Counted from the stretch's first letter, positions 7,082 through 15,754 are shown. The stretch: 38,494 nucleotides of DNA from an uncultured Acidimicrobiaceae bacterium (GCA_913030665.1 CAJWFS010000010.1:1-38494), one strand, 5' to 3'. Numbers and translations: made by a program. The notes: generated from the sequence alone by a model not told the origin.

Positions 7082-8181
7082 GCGTCCTGGGCGCCCTCTA
7101 CCGGGGCGAGTCGCCAGTGGACTTTCCGAGCCTGTGGCGTCGCGCTGTGATCGTCTCAACGGTCGCCGTGCTGGTAGGGCTGGCCTCGTTCGGCGTGCGT
7201 GGCCTGAACCTGGGCCTGGACTTCGAGGGCGGTACGTCCTTCGAGGTGCGCTCACCGGGGACCAGCGTCGCCGAAGCCCGGCAGGTGATGGAACGACTCG
7301 ATGCCGCCGATGCCCGGATCCAGATAGTGGACGGCGAGGTGCTCCTCATCCGGTCCGACGTCCAGGATCCGACCAGGGCCACCGAGATACGCGACGTCCT
7401 GGCGGCGGAACTCGGGCCGGTCGAGGCATTCGAGCAGGTCGGTCCCACCTGGGGAGACGAGGTGACCGACAAGGCCGTCCGTGCCCTGTTGGTCTTCTTC
7501 ATCGTCGTGGCGCTCTACATCACCGTGCGCCTGGAGTGGAAGATGGCTGTCGGGGCGATGGTCGCCGTCGCCCACGACATCGTCCTCAGCGTCGGCGTCT
7601 ACTCGATACTGCAGTTCGAGATCACGCCCGCCACCGTCATTGCATTCCTGACCATCATGGGCTATTCGCTGTACGACACGATCGTCGTGTACGACAAGGT
7701 CCGGGAGATAGTCGGTCGCCTGGGTGCCACCGATCGCTACACGTACACCGAGTTGATGAACCTCTCCCTGAACCGGGTCGCCATGCGGTCCATCAACACC
7801 AGCGTGACGTCGGCCATCCCGGTCGTCTCGATGCTCCTCATCGGTTCGCTGGCCATGGGCGCCACCACCCTGCGGGAGTTCGCGGTCGCACTGCTGGTCG
7901 GGATCTTCGTGGGTTCCTACTCGTCGCTCTTCCTCGCCTCGACCATCGTGGCCGGCCTCAAGGAGCGCGAGGAGCGCTGGCGCCTGGTGTTCCAGAAGGT
8001 CAGGTCCCGTGGGTTGGTGGACGGTCCGACGCGGGTCATCGGCCGCCAGGAGGCGGCCGTATCCGACACCCGGGCGGCCCCGCGCTCCAGCCCGACCGGT
8101 GGCCCGGCGAAGCGCCGTCCGACGATCGCCGCACCCGGTGCTGGCGGGGCGCCACCCCGCCCCCGTAAGAAGAAGCGCTGA
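7078..8181 (+). CDS. secF: Protein translocase subunit SecF
   Basis: SecF is the partner of SecD. The 367-residue product starts at the ATG overlapping the secD stop (ATGA). It has a first membrane helix (about residues 24-42), the GLNLGLDFEGGTSFEV motif, and the periplasmic P4-like domain. Then come five membrane helices with FLTIMGYSLYDTIVVYDKVRE and LNRVAMRSINTSVTS, both diagnostic. The C-terminus is a basic, Pro/Arg-rich cytoplasmic tail ending in several Lys/Arg. In Mycobacterium apt lies between secF and rel; it is absent here. Confidence 0.95.
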   Translation: MSVLGALYRGESPVDFPSLWRRAVIVSTVAVLVGLASFGVRGLNLGLDFEGGTSFEVRSPGTSVAEARQVMERLDAADARIQIVDGEVLLIRSDVQDPTRATEIRDVLAAELGPVEAFEQVGPTWGDEVTDKAVRALLVFFIVVALYITVRLEWKMAVGAMVAVAHDIVLSVGVYSILQFEITPATVIAFLTIMGYSLYDTIVVYDKVREIVGRLGATDRYTYTELMNLSLNRVAMRSINTSVTSAIPVVSMLLIGSLAMGATTLREFAVALLVGIFVGSYSSLFLASTIVAGLKEREERWRLVFQKVRSRGLVDGPTRVIGRQEAAVSDTRAAPRSSPTGGPAKRRPTIAAPGAGGAPPRPRKKKR

Positions 8182-8209
8182 CCGGATCCGGAGCCCCGGA
8201 GGATCGGTC
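8180..8209 (+). terminator. Imperfect hairpin at the end of secF
   Basis: GACC (8180-8183) plus GATCC (8185-8189) pair with GGATC (8201-8205) plus GGTC (8206-8209), one base bulged, starting inside the secF stop codon. The position suggests transcription termination, but the following sequence (GTTGGCG) has no T-run. Confidence 0.4.
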
Positions 8210-8218
8210 GTTGGCGAC

Positions 8219-8224
8219 TATCGT
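8219..8224 (+). promoter_or_regulatory. Candidate -10 element (TATCGT) before rel
   Basis: TATCGT lies 6 bases before an ATG at 8231, the same geometry as the other putative leaderless promoters. If used for rel it gives a leader of about 125 bases containing a small reading frame. It differs from the TAG(G/C)CT type, so confidence is low. Confidence 0.35.
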
Positions 8225-8230
8225 TGGAGG

Positions 8231-8368
8231 ATGCGGGAGTCGCGCGACGAGGCCGACCGGCCCCAAATGGGCCCCTGCTCGGGCCTGACCAGCCGACAGG
8301 ACCACGAGGCCCATCGGAGACATGGTGGCGGTAGTGCCATGACGGGGTACGTGTCATGGCGACGGTGA
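8231..8368 (+). CDS. Possible 45-aa upstream ORF overlapping the rel start
   Basis: ATG 8231 opens a 45-codon frame that ends at TGA 8366-8368, 13 bases inside rel in another phase. The peptide starts MRESRDEADRPQMG and ends GYVSWRR; I recognise no domain. Support for translation: the ATG sits 6 bases after a TATCGT hexamer, as expected for a leaderless message, and the stop overlaps the next start, as in coupled translation. A 5-bp stem (8259-8263 with 8269-8273) falls within it. It may be a leader peptide or chance. Confidence 0.25.
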   Translation: MRESRDEADRPQMGPCSGLTSRQDHEAHRRHGGGSAMTGYVSWRR

Positions 8369-10575
8369 CCCGGGTCCTGCCCTGGCGCCGCCGCCCCAGG
8401 CCGACGGTCGAGGAGACCTCGACGCTGCTCACCGAGTTCCGGAACCGACACGTCGGCGCCGACACCTCGCTCATAGAGCGGGCGTACGAGGTGGCCCTGG
8501 CGGCACATGCCGGGCAGATCCGCAAGTCGGGCGAGCCGTACATCAACCATCCGATGTCCGTCGCCACCATCGTCGCCCGCCAGGGGCTTGACGACACCAC
8601 GGTTGCGGCCGCCCTCCTCCACGATGCCGTTGAGGACACCCCTGTCAGCCTGGATGACCTGGAGCGGGACTTCGGCTCGGAGGTCCGCATGATCGTGGAC
8701 GGCGTGACCAAGCTGGACCGGCTCCACTTCGACACGAGGGAGGAGCAGCAGGCGGCCAGCATGCGAAAGATGCTGGTGGCGCTCTCCAAGGACCTCCGCA
8801 TCCTGATAATCAAGTTGGCCGACCGCCTCCACAACATGCGGACCCTGGCCGCCCTCCCGGAGCACAAGCAGCAGCGCGTGGCCCAGGAGACCATGGACAT
8901 CTACGCCCCGCTGGCCAACCGGTTGGGAATGCAGGAGGTGAAGGACCAGCTCCAGGACCTGGCGCTGGCCACGCTGCATCCCAAGCGGTACAGCCAGATC
9001 GACCAGATGGTCCAGGACCGTTCGCCGGAGCGGGACCTCTACCTGGCACAGCTGATCGGCGAGGTGGAGGGCCGTCTGGCCGAGTTGGGAATTTCCGGCG
9101 GGGTGGCCGGCCGGCCCAAGCAACTCTGGAGCATCTACGAGAAGATGATCGTGAAGGGGCGGTCGTTCGACGAGATCCACGACCTGGTGGGGGTCCGGGT
9201 GATCGTCGACAGCGTGCGGGACTGCTACGCCGCCTTGGGAACGATCCATGCCACCTGGAAGCCGGTGCAGGGCAGGTTCAAGGACTACGTGGCGATGCCC
9301 AAGTTCAACCTCTACCAGTCCCTCCACACGACGGTCGTGGGGCCACAGGGAAAGCAGGTGGAGTTCCAGGTACGTACCGTCGAGATGCACGCCCGGGCCG
9401 AGTACGGCGTGGCAGCCCACTGGGACTACAAGGCCCAGGCGCCGTCGGACGAGATGGCGTGGCTGGGGCGCATCGTGGAGTGGCAGGCCGAGACCGAGGA
9501 TCCGGGCACCTTCATGGCCAACCTCAAGACCGACCTGGAGTTGGACGAGGTCTACGTGTTCACCCCCAACGGCCAGGTCGTCACCCTGCCCGTCGGTGCC
9601 ACGCCGGTGGACCTCGCCTATTCGATCCACACCGACGTGGGACACACCTGCGTCGGCGCCAAGGTGGGCGGCCGCCTCGTTCCGCTGGAGACCCGGCTGG
9701 AGACGGGCGACACGGTCGAGATCGTCACCTCCAGGCAGGCTGGTGCCGGCCCCAGTCGGGACTGGCTGCAGTTCGTGGCCACCCACCGGGCCTCCAGCAA
9801 GATCAAGCACTGGTACTCGAAGGAGCGACGTTCGGATGCCATAGACGCCGGATACGAGGACCTCAGTGCCGAGCTCCGCCGGGTCCGGCTCCCAGTGGGC
9901 GAGGTCCTCGCCGGCGCTGAGATGGCTGACATTGCGGCCTCGATGAACTACCACGATTCGGACGCGCTCTACGCCGCGGTGGGCGAGCACAACGTCTCGG
10001 CCCGGGCCGTCGTGGGGAGGGTCGTCAAGGCAGTGCGGGGACTCGAGTCCGAGGACGACGTCGCCGTGGAGGTCCTCCAGCCGCGGCGTCCACGCCGTGA
10101 CACCGGGACCGTCGGCGTCCACGTCGAGGGACTGGACGACATGATGGTGAGGCTGTCCAGGTGCTGTACGCCGGTTCCGCCCGACGAGATCATGGGCTTC
10201 GTGACCCGGGGCCGGGGCGTGTCGGTCCACCGCTCGGACTGTGCCAACGCCGTGTCGCTGATGGCCGACCAGGCCGACCGGCTGATCGACGTGGACTGGG
10301 ACGGCGACTCCTCGGGCCATTTCGTGGTGTCGGTGGAGATCAAGGCGCTGGACCGGCCCCGACTCCTCCGGGACGTGTCCGGCGTGCTGGCCGACAACCA
10401 CGTGAACGTGCTGGCCACCAGCTCGGCGACCAGTGGGGTGGACCGGGTCGCGACCATGCGCTTCGAGTTCGAGATCGGCGATCCCTCGCACCTCGAGTCG
10501 CTGCTGCGCCTGCTTCGCAAGGTGGACTCCGTCTACGACGTCCACCGGGTGGTCCCCGGTGGCGGCGGGGACTGA
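8356..10575 (+). CDS. rel: Bifunctional (p)ppGpp synthetase/hydrolase Rel
   Basis: Rel makes and degrades the stringent-response alarmone on starved ribosomes. Domains of the 739-residue protein, in order: hydrolase HD domain (NHP, HDAVEDTP, ADRLHNMRTL, about residues 50-200); synthetase domain (GRPKQLWSIYEKM, RFKDYVAMPKFNLYQSLHTTV, EFQVRT, about 240-380); TGS domain (VYVFTPNGQVVTLPVGATPVD); a helical region; a zinc-finger-like segment (RLSRCCTPVPPDEIMGF ... SDCANA); and a C-terminal ACT domain. The intact HD motif and the RFKD form of the synthetase motif both indicate the bifunctional Rel type rather than hydrolase-dead RelA. ATG 8356 has only a weak GGGG upstream. Confidence 0.96.
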   Translation: MATVTRVLPWRRRPRPTVEETSTLLTEFRNRHVGADTSLIERAYEVALAAHAGQIRKSGEPYINHPMSVATIVARQGLDDTTVAAALLHDAVEDTPVSLDDLERDFGSEVRMIVDGVTKLDRLHFDTREEQQAASMRKMLVALSKDLRILIIKLADRLHNMRTLAALPEHKQQRVAQETMDIYAPLANRLGMQEVKDQLQDLALATLHPKRYSQIDQMVQDRSPERDLYLAQLIGEVEGRLAELGISGGVAGRPKQLWSIYEKMIVKGRSFDEIHDLVGVRVIVDSVRDCYAALGTIHATWKPVQGRFKDYVAMPKFNLYQSLHTTVVGPQGKQVEFQVRTVEMHARAEYGVAAHWDYKAQAPSDEMAWLGRIVEWQAETEDPGTFMANLKTDLELDEVYVFTPNGQVVTLPVGATPVDLAYSIHTDVGHTCVGAKVGGRLVPLETRLETGDTVEIVTSRQAGAGPSRDWLQFVATHRASSKIKHWYSKERRSDAIDAGYEDLSAELRRVRLPVGEVLAGAEMADIAASMNYHDSDALYAAVGEHNVSARAVVGRVVKAVRGLESEDDVAVEVLQPRRPRRDTGTVGVHVEGLDDMMVRLSRCCTPVPPDEIMGFVTRGRGVSVHRSDCANAVSLMADQADRLIDVDWDGDSSGHFVVSVEIKALDRPRLLRDVSGVLADNHVNVLATSSATSGVDRVATMRFEFEIGDPSHLESLLRLLRKVDSVYDVHRVVPGGGGD

Positions 10576-10589
10576 CCTCTGCCGTGTGA

Positions 10590-10613
10590 CCCGGCCGTCG
10601 GTGGTCGGCCGGG
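10590..10613 (+). terminator. 8-bp perfect hairpin after rel, no U-tract
   Basis: CCCGGCCG (10590-10597) and CGGCCGGG (10606-10613) are perfect reverse complements around an 8-base loop, 15 bases after the rel stop and well before the hisS promoter. A U-less GC hairpin at this position is a plausible actinobacterial terminator. Confidence 0.5.
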
Positions 10614-10668
10614 AGGCCACCGGTTGATTCGGCGACACGAACCACAGCCTGCGCCGCAGAGGGGCCGG

Positions 10669-10674
10669 TAGCCT
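10669..10674 (+). promoter_or_regulatory. Predicted -10 element (TAGCCT) for hisS-aspS
   Basis: TAGCCT ends 8 bases before the GTG at 10683, with no Shine-Dalgarno sequence between; consistent with a leaderless hisS-aspS message. Confidence 0.55.
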
Positions 10675-10682
10675 CCATCGCT

Positions 10683-11942
10683 GTGGTGGACCACGCCTTT
10701 CGTGCCCCCAAGGGCACCCGCGACATTCTCTGGCCGGACTCCGCCCGGTGGCGGTCACTGGTCGACGTATTCGCCGACGTGGTCTCCTCGGCGGGCTACC
10801 TGGAGGTCATACCTCCGATGTTCGAGCACGTCGAGGTGTTCCAGCGCCTCGGACAGGCAACCGACGTTGTCCGCAAGGAGATGTACTCCTTCGAGGACAG
10901 GGGAGGTCGCCAGATCGCCCTGCGCCCCGAACAGACCGCCTCGGTGGTGCGGGCGTTCGCTGAGCACCGACCCGTGGTTCCCTGGAAGGCCTGGTACGCA
11001 GGCCCCAACTTCCGCTACGAGCGTGCCCAGAAGGGGCGCTACCGCCAGTTCGACCAGGTTGGCGTGGAGGTCCTGGGTCCGGAGGACGCACACGTGGACG
11101 CCGAGGTGATCGCCCTGGCGTGGCGGTTCTACGAGCGCCTGGGCCTGCGCCGGGTGACCCTGGCGGTCAACTCGCTGGGCAGTCCCGGTGACCGTGCCCG
11201 CTACGTCGAGGCGCTGCGGGCCCACTTCTCGGCGGACCTGGACTCCCTCAGCGAGGAGTCCCGCACGACCCTCGCCGTGAACCCCCTTCGGGTGCTCGAC
11301 TCCCGCAGGGAGGCCGACACCGCCCTGGTGGCTGCCGCTCCCAGCATGCTGGACCACCTGTCCGACGATGCTGAGGCGCACTTCGGCCGGGTCACCGACG
11401 CCCTCGCCGCCCTCGGGGTCCCGTTCACGGTGTCTCCCCGCCTGGTGCGCGGGTTGGACTACTACGTGCGAACCACCTTCGAGTTCGTCGCCGAGGCGCT
11501 GGATGCCGCCCAGGACGCCGTGGGAGGCGGAGGGCGCTACGACGGGCTGGCCGAGGACCTGGGAGCCCCTGCCACGCCGGGCGTGGGCTTTGCCCTCGGG
11601 GTGGACCGGACCCTGCTGGCATGTGATGCGGAGGGCGTGTTCGACGCACCCACCTCGTCCATCGACGTCTTCGTGGTGGACACCACGGGAGGCGAGCGGG
11701 CCGTGGTGCTGACCGACGACCTGCGCCGGGCCGGCCTGCGGGCTGACCGGGCATGGGACGGCCGGTCCATGAAGGCCCAGATGAAGGCCGCCGACCGGAG
11801 CGGAGCTGCAATGGCGGTGATAGTGGGCGAGGACGAGTTGGCGGCCGGCACGGTGGTCGTCCGGGACCTGAGGGGCGACGGTGGACAGGAGACCGTCGCC
11901 CTGGATTCGATGATCGACATCCTGCGAGCGAGGCTTCGTTGA
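10683..11942 (+). CDS. hisS: Histidyl-tRNA synthetase
   Basis: HisRS charges tRNA-His. The 419-residue class II synthetase starts VVDHAFRAPKGTRDILW (GTG 10683; a second GTG follows at 10686). It shows motif 2 (GPNFRYERAQKGRYRQFDQVG), the histidine-specific LVRGLDYYVRTTFEF, motif 3 (GGGGRYDGL ... GVGFALGVDR) and a C-terminal anticodon-binding domain. The usually conserved PEGTA near residue 80 reads PEQTA; the flanking Glu and Thr, which contact histidine in E. coli HisRS, are kept. The stop TGA overlaps a possible TTG start for aspS. Confidence 0.96.
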   Translation: MVDHAFRAPKGTRDILWPDSARWRSLVDVFADVVSSAGYLEVIPPMFEHVEVFQRLGQATDVVRKEMYSFEDRGGRQIALRPEQTASVVRAFAEHRPVVPWKAWYAGPNFRYERAQKGRYRQFDQVGVEVLGPEDAHVDAEVIALAWRFYERLGLRRVTLAVNSLGSPGDRARYVEALRAHFSADLDSLSEESRTTLAVNPLRVLDSRREADTALVAAAPSMLDHLSDDAEAHFGRVTDALAALGVPFTVSPRLVRGLDYYVRTTFEFVAEALDAAQDAVGGGGRYDGLAEDLGAPATPGVGFALGVDRTLLACDAEGVFDAPTSSIDVFVVDTTGGERAVVLTDDLRRAGLRADRAWDGRSMKAQMKAADRSGAAMAVIVGEDELAAGTVVVRDLRGDGGQETVALDSMIDILRARLR

Positions 11943-11959
11943 CCGACTACTCCACCTCC

Positions 11960-13684
11960 ATGAGGACCGATCGCTGTGGCGACCTGCGGGCCGACGACGT
12001 GGACCGCAGCGTCACGCTCTGTGGCTGGGTCGACCGGCGGCGTGAGCACGGAGAGCACCTCGCCTTCGTCGACCTGCGGGATCGCAGCGGCATGGTGCAG
12101 CTGGTGATCGACGGCGCGCACGACCTGCGCAGCGAGTACGTCCTGCAGGTCACCGGCAGCGTGCGGCTCCGTCCGAACGACACCGCCAACGAGGCCTTGC
12201 CGACGGGCGCCATCGAGATCGACGTGGACGAGGTGACGATCCTGTCCACGTCGGATCCCCTGCCCTTCCCCCTGGACGACCGCACGGAGGTGGACGAGGT
12301 TCTCCGCCTTCGCCACCGCTACCTGGACCTGCGGCGTTCCCGCCTGCAGCGGAACCTGGAGGTGCGGGCCCGGGTGAACAGCGCCGTGCGGACCGCCATG
12401 GAGGAGCAGGGGTTCATCGAGGTGGAGACCCCGATGCTCATAGCCAGCTCGCCGGAGGGCGCACGCGACTTCGTGGTTCCGTCGCGCAAGGAACCCGGCT
12501 CGTTCTACGCCCTTCCCCAGAGCCCGCAGCTCTTCAAGCAGCTCTGCATGGTGGGCGGCATCGACCGCTACTACCAGATTGCCCGCTGCCTTCGCGACGA
12601 GGACCTGAGGGCGGACCGCCAGTTCGAATTCATGCAGCTCGACGCCGAGGCCAGCTTCGTCTCCCAGGACGACGTGCTGGCCTTCATCTCACACACGGTG
12701 GCATCGGCGGCCGAGGCGGTCACGGGTGAACGCCTCGGCGAGATCCCACGGATGTCGTGGCTGGAGGCCATGGAGCGGTTCGGCACCGACAAGCCCGATA
12801 TCCGGTTCAAGATGGAACTGGTCGAGTTGACCGAGGTGTTCGCCGCCACGGAGTTCCGTGCGTTCCAGGCACCGTGCGTGAAGGGCATCCGGGTGCCGGG
12901 TGGTGCCGAGACGTCCCGCAACCGACTGGACGAGATCACGGACCAGTGCCGGACATGGGGGGCGAAGGGCCTGGTGTGGATGAAGGTCACCGAGGACGGC
13001 CTCAACTCGCCGGTGGCCAAGTTCCTGACCGATGACGAGCAGTCGGCCGTCGCTACGGCGATGGACGCCGAGGTGGGGGACCTGATCCTCATAGTGGCCG
13101 ACGAGCGCCGCGCCGCCAGGCACATCCTCGGCCTGCTGCGAATCCAGCTGGGCCGTCCACCGGTGACGGAGGGAGGCCTCCACTTCCTGTGGGTGGTCGA
13201 CTTCCCGCTGTTCGAGGGCATTGACGATGCGGGGAACCCGATTCCCGCACACCACCCGTTCACCATGCCCCACCCAGACGACATGGACGCCCTGGATCGT
13301 GGCGACCTGCTGGACGTGAGGTCGCAGGCCTACGACCTGGTGCTGAACGGCTGGGAACTGGGCTCCGGGAGCGTGCGGATACACCAGCGCGAGGTCCAGG
13401 AGCAGATATTCGCCATCCTCGGGATCGGCGCAGCCGAGGCGCAGACAAAGTTCGGCTTCCTGCTGGATGCCTTCCGCTACGGTCCGCCACCGCATGCCGG
13501 CTTCGCCTTCGGGATGGACCGCCTCACGGCGGTCCTGGCGGGAGAGGAGAACATCCGCGAGGTGATCGCCTATCCCAAGACCCAGTCCGGAGCAGATCCG
13601 TTGACCGGAGCGCCCACCCCGATCGACGACTGGCAGCTCGAGGAACTGGGCCTGAGGGTCCTGCCGCCGGCCAGCCAGGCGTAG
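11960..13684 (+). CDS. aspS: Aspartyl-tRNA synthetase, probably non-discriminating
   Basis: AspRS of the bacterial type, 574 residues from ATG 11960 (MRTDRCGDLRADDV matches the usual N-terminus). Alternative start: TTG 11939, overlapping the hisS stop, with an AGCGAGG five bases upstream, adding seven residues. Domains: anticodon-binding OB fold; class II catalytic core with TPMLIASSPEGARDF and PQSPQLFKQL; motif 2 RYYQIARCLRDEDLRADRQF; the bacterial GAD insertion; and motif 3 GFAFGMDRLTAVLAG. Residue 30 is His (RRREH), the residue found in non-discriminating AspRS (E. coli has Leu), suggesting it also makes Asp-tRNA-Asn for amidation by GatCAB, which is not in this window. Confidence 0.95.
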   Translation: MRTDRCGDLRADDVDRSVTLCGWVDRRREHGEHLAFVDLRDRSGMVQLVIDGAHDLRSEYVLQVTGSVRLRPNDTANEALPTGAIEIDVDEVTILSTSDPLPFPLDDRTEVDEVLRLRHRYLDLRRSRLQRNLEVRARVNSAVRTAMEEQGFIEVETPMLIASSPEGARDFVVPSRKEPGSFYALPQSPQLFKQLCMVGGIDRYYQIARCLRDEDLRADRQFEFMQLDAEASFVSQDDVLAFISHTVASAAEAVTGERLGEIPRMSWLEAMERFGTDKPDIRFKMELVELTEVFAATEFRAFQAPCVKGIRVPGGAETSRNRLDEITDQCRTWGAKGLVWMKVTEDGLNSPVAKFLTDDEQSAVATAMDAEVGDLILIVADERRAARHILGLLRIQLGRPPVTEGGLHFLWVVDFPLFEGIDDAGNPIPAHHPFTMPHPDDMDALDRGDLLDVRSQAYDLVLNGWELGSGSVRIHQREVQEQIFAILGIGAAEAQTKFGFLLDAFRYGPPPHAGFAFGMDRLTAVLAGEENIREVIAYPKTQSGADPLTGAPTPIDDWQLEELGLRVLPPASQA

Positions 13685-13708
13685 CCGGGTGGGACTCCGG
13701 GGGCCGGG

Positions 13709-13714
13709 TAGCCT
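13709..13714 (+). promoter_or_regulatory. Predicted -10 element (TAGCCT) for rarA
   Basis: TAGCCT ends 6 bases before the GTG at 13721, which has no Shine-Dalgarno sequence; consistent with a leaderless transcript through rarA and the two small downstream genes. Confidence 0.55.
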
Positions 13715-13720
13715 CCGGCC

Positions 13721-15043
13721 GTGTCCGGGGACCTCTTCGCCAGCGCAGCCGAGGAACGACTCGCCCGACGGGCACCACTGGCAGATCGGCTACGCCCGAC
13801 GCGCCTGGACGACATCGTCGGCCAGGACCACCTGTTGGGCCCCGGAAGGCCGCTCCGCCAGCTCATCGAATCCGACCGCCTCTCGTCGGTGATCCTGTGG
13901 GGTCCGCCGGGCACGGGCAAGACCTCGGTGGCCCGCCTCATCGCACGCGTCACCGCCCAGGAGTTCTCCGAGCTGTCGGCTGTCAACGCCAGCGTCAAGG
14001 ACGTGCGGGAGCTGGTGGCACGAGCCGAGGCCCGCCTGGGTGAACGCGACGTCGGCACCATCTTGTTCCTGGACGAGGTCCACCGGTTCAACAAGGCCCA
14101 GCAGGATGCCCTCCTGCCGTCGGTGGAGTCCGGCCTGCTGGTCCTAATCGGTGCGACCACCGAGAACCCCTTCTTCGAGCTGAACCCACCGCTGCTGTCG
14201 CGTTCCACCCTGTTCCGCCTCGAGCTGCTGGGTCCGGATGCCGTGAGGCGCCTCCTGGAGCGGGGCCTGGAGGCCGAGGAGGTGGCTGCCGACGAGGACG
14301 CCATGGAACTCCTGGTTGACAGGGCGGCCGGGGACGGGCGCCACGCGCTTACCAGCCTGGAGGTGGCGGCAGCCCTAGCCGTCGGAAGGGGGGAGGGACG
14401 GATCACCCTCGGCGATGCCGAGGCGGCGCTCGGCACCAAGGCACTGCGCTACGGGCGTGACGACCACTTCGACGTGATCAGCGCCTTCATCAAGAGCATC
14501 CGGGGATCAGACGTCGACGCCGGGCTGTACTGGCTTGCCCGGATGCTGGCCGCCGGGGAGGACGCCCGGTTCATCGCCCGCCGGCTGGTGGTACTGGCCA
14601 GCGAGGACGTGGGGATGGCGGATCCGATGGGGCTGCTCGTGGCCAACGCTGCGGCACACGCTGTGGAGTTCGTGGGACTGCCCGAGGCGAAGCTGAACCT
14701 GGCCCAGGCCGTCGTCCACCTGGCGACGGCACCCAAGTCGAACCGGGTGACGGTGGCCCTGGGCAGGGCGGAGGGCGACGCCAGGGCGTCGGGTACCGGT
14801 GAGGTGCCCATGCACCTGAGGGACGCCCACTACAGGGGCGCTGCCCAGTTGGGCCATGGCACCGGGTACGACTACCCCCACGACCACGCCGATGGATGGG
14901 TGGAGCAGCGCTACCGGCCCGATGAGGTGGAGGGCAACGTCTACTACGATCCGTCGCCACACGGCTACGAGGCCGAGGTAGCAGGCCGGATGGCTGGACG
15001 ACCGTCGGCCGACGGAGGAGCAGGACGCGATGGAGGCAGGTGA
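13721..15043 (+). CDS. rarA: Replication-associated recombination protein A (RarA/MgsA AAA+ ATPase)
   Basis: RarA is a clamp-loader-like AAA+ ATPase acting at stalled replication forks. The 440-residue protein has the N-terminal LADRLRPTRLDDIVGQDHLLG, Walker A WGPPGTGKTS (about residues 60-69), Walker B LFLDEVHRFNKAQQDALLP, and sensor 1 GATTENPFFELNPPLLSR. The tetramerisation and C-terminal domains contain YWLARMLAAGEDARFIARRL and YDYPHDH. The start is the GTG directly after a -10 motif. The end overlaps the next gene by 14 bases. Typical length and full domain set. Confidence 0.95.
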   Translation: MSGDLFASAAEERLARRAPLADRLRPTRLDDIVGQDHLLGPGRPLRQLIESDRLSSVILWGPPGTGKTSVARLIARVTAQEFSELSAVNASVKDVRELVARAEARLGERDVGTILFLDEVHRFNKAQQDALLPSVESGLLVLIGATTENPFFELNPPLLSRSTLFRLELLGPDAVRRLLERGLEAEEVAADEDAMELLVDRAAGDGRHALTSLEVAAALAVGRGEGRITLGDAEAALGTKALRYGRDDHFDVISAFIKSIRGSDVDAGLYWLARMLAAGEDARFIARRLVVLASEDVGMADPMGLLVANAAAHAVEFVGLPEAKLNLAQAVVHLATAPKSNRVTVALGRAEGDARASGTGEVPMHLRDAHYRGAAQLGHGTGYDYPHDHADGWVEQRYRPDEVEGNVYYDPSPHGYEAEVAGRMAGRPSADGGAGRDGGR

Positions 15044-15467
15044 CCTGGCGGCGGTACTGGTGGCGATCGTCTGCCTGGCGGCGATAGCCGTCCTGGTGGT
15101 GGCGGTGTCATCCCTGGTGAGGACGCTGCGGACCCTGCGCCAGACCGTGGACCTGCTCCGGGAGGAAGCCGTGCCCATGGTCGCTGACCTGCGCAGGGCG
15201 GTGGACCACGCAACGGTCGGGTTGGAGAGGGTGGACGACCTGCTGGACACGGCCGAGGACATCTCCACCACGGTGGATGCGGCGTCCCGCCTGACCTATC
15301 GGGCGCTGTCGCCGCCATTCATCGGGGCTGCCTCCATGGCGGCCGGCTTCGGCCGGTTCCTCCGACGACTCAGGGGCGGAACATCGGGTCGAGGCGTAGG
15401 CGATCCGGTGGTCGAGGCCGCTGCGATCCAGATCCGACCCGAGCGCCGACGGGACGGAGTGGCCTGA
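15030..15467 (+). CDS. DUF948-like membrane-anchored small protein
   Basis: The 145-residue product has one N-terminal membrane helix (about residues 7-30, Ala/Val/Leu-rich), then a heptad-like stretch (RTLRTLRQTVDLLREEAVP to about residue 85) likely to form a coiled coil, and a basic C-terminus. This is the layout of DUF948 proteins found before alaS in many actinobacteria; function unknown. ATG 15030 has GGAGGAG nine bases upstream, inside rarA. It overlaps the next gene by one base (TGATG). Confidence 0.8.
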   Translation: MEAGDLAAVLVAIVCLAAIAVLVVAVSSLVRTLRTLRQTVDLLREEAVPMVADLRRAVDHATVGLERVDDLLDTAEDISTTVDAASRLTYRALSPPFIGAASMAAGFGRFLRRLRGGTSGRGVGDPVVEAAAIQIRPERRRDGVA

Positions 15468-15754
15468 TGCGCAGGCGTCTCACCTGGCTGCTGGGCGGCT
15501 GGCTTATTGGTACGGCCTCGTCGGTCTGGTTGCGTCGCCGGGTCCGCCGCGGAGTCGAGAGGTACACGCCCGAGCACCTGAGACGCGAGTTGGCCGACCA
15601 GGGCACGGCAATGGTGCGAAGCGTCCGGCGGATCGCCGGCGAGTTCTCGGCAGCCACCCGGGATGGTCGAGCCGAGGTGGGTCGCACACGCAGCGCGCTG
15701 GACCACGAGTACGGCGACCGTCGGAGGCACCGGCCCCTCCGGTCGCTGCGCTGA
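15467..15754 (+). CDS. Small basic DUF6167-like protein
   Basis: A 95-residue protein with a short hydrophobic N-terminal segment (LTWLLGGWLIGTASSVWL) followed by a very Arg-rich region. Its position between a DUF948-like gene and alaS, and the RR...G..xG...VW.RRRV pattern, match the small DUF6167-type proteins at this site in Streptomyces and relatives. No function is known. It is coupled to the preceding gene by TGATG. The assignment rests mostly on context. Confidence 0.65.
   Translation: MRRRLTWLLGGWLIGTASSVWLRRRVRRGVERYTPEHLRRELADQGTAMVRSVRRIAGEFSAATRDGRAEVGRTRSALDHEYGDRRRHRPLRSLR

Noticed and set aside
10576-10682. T-box or other riboswitch before hisS
   Set aside because: The predicted -10 leaves no leader at all, and no T-box sequence (TGGNACC-like) is present. 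The same was concluded for alaS and aspS.
8218-10758. Long reverse-strand open frame opposite rel
   Set aside because: Same shadow effect; the translation is His/Leu/Gly-rich without motifs and covers the whole of a well-supported gene.
11939-11959. TTG 11939 as the aspS start
   Set aside because: Possible, given the TTGA overlap and a GAGG upstream, but AspRS proteins usually start at MRT..CGDLR, matching ATG 11960. Kept as an alternative.
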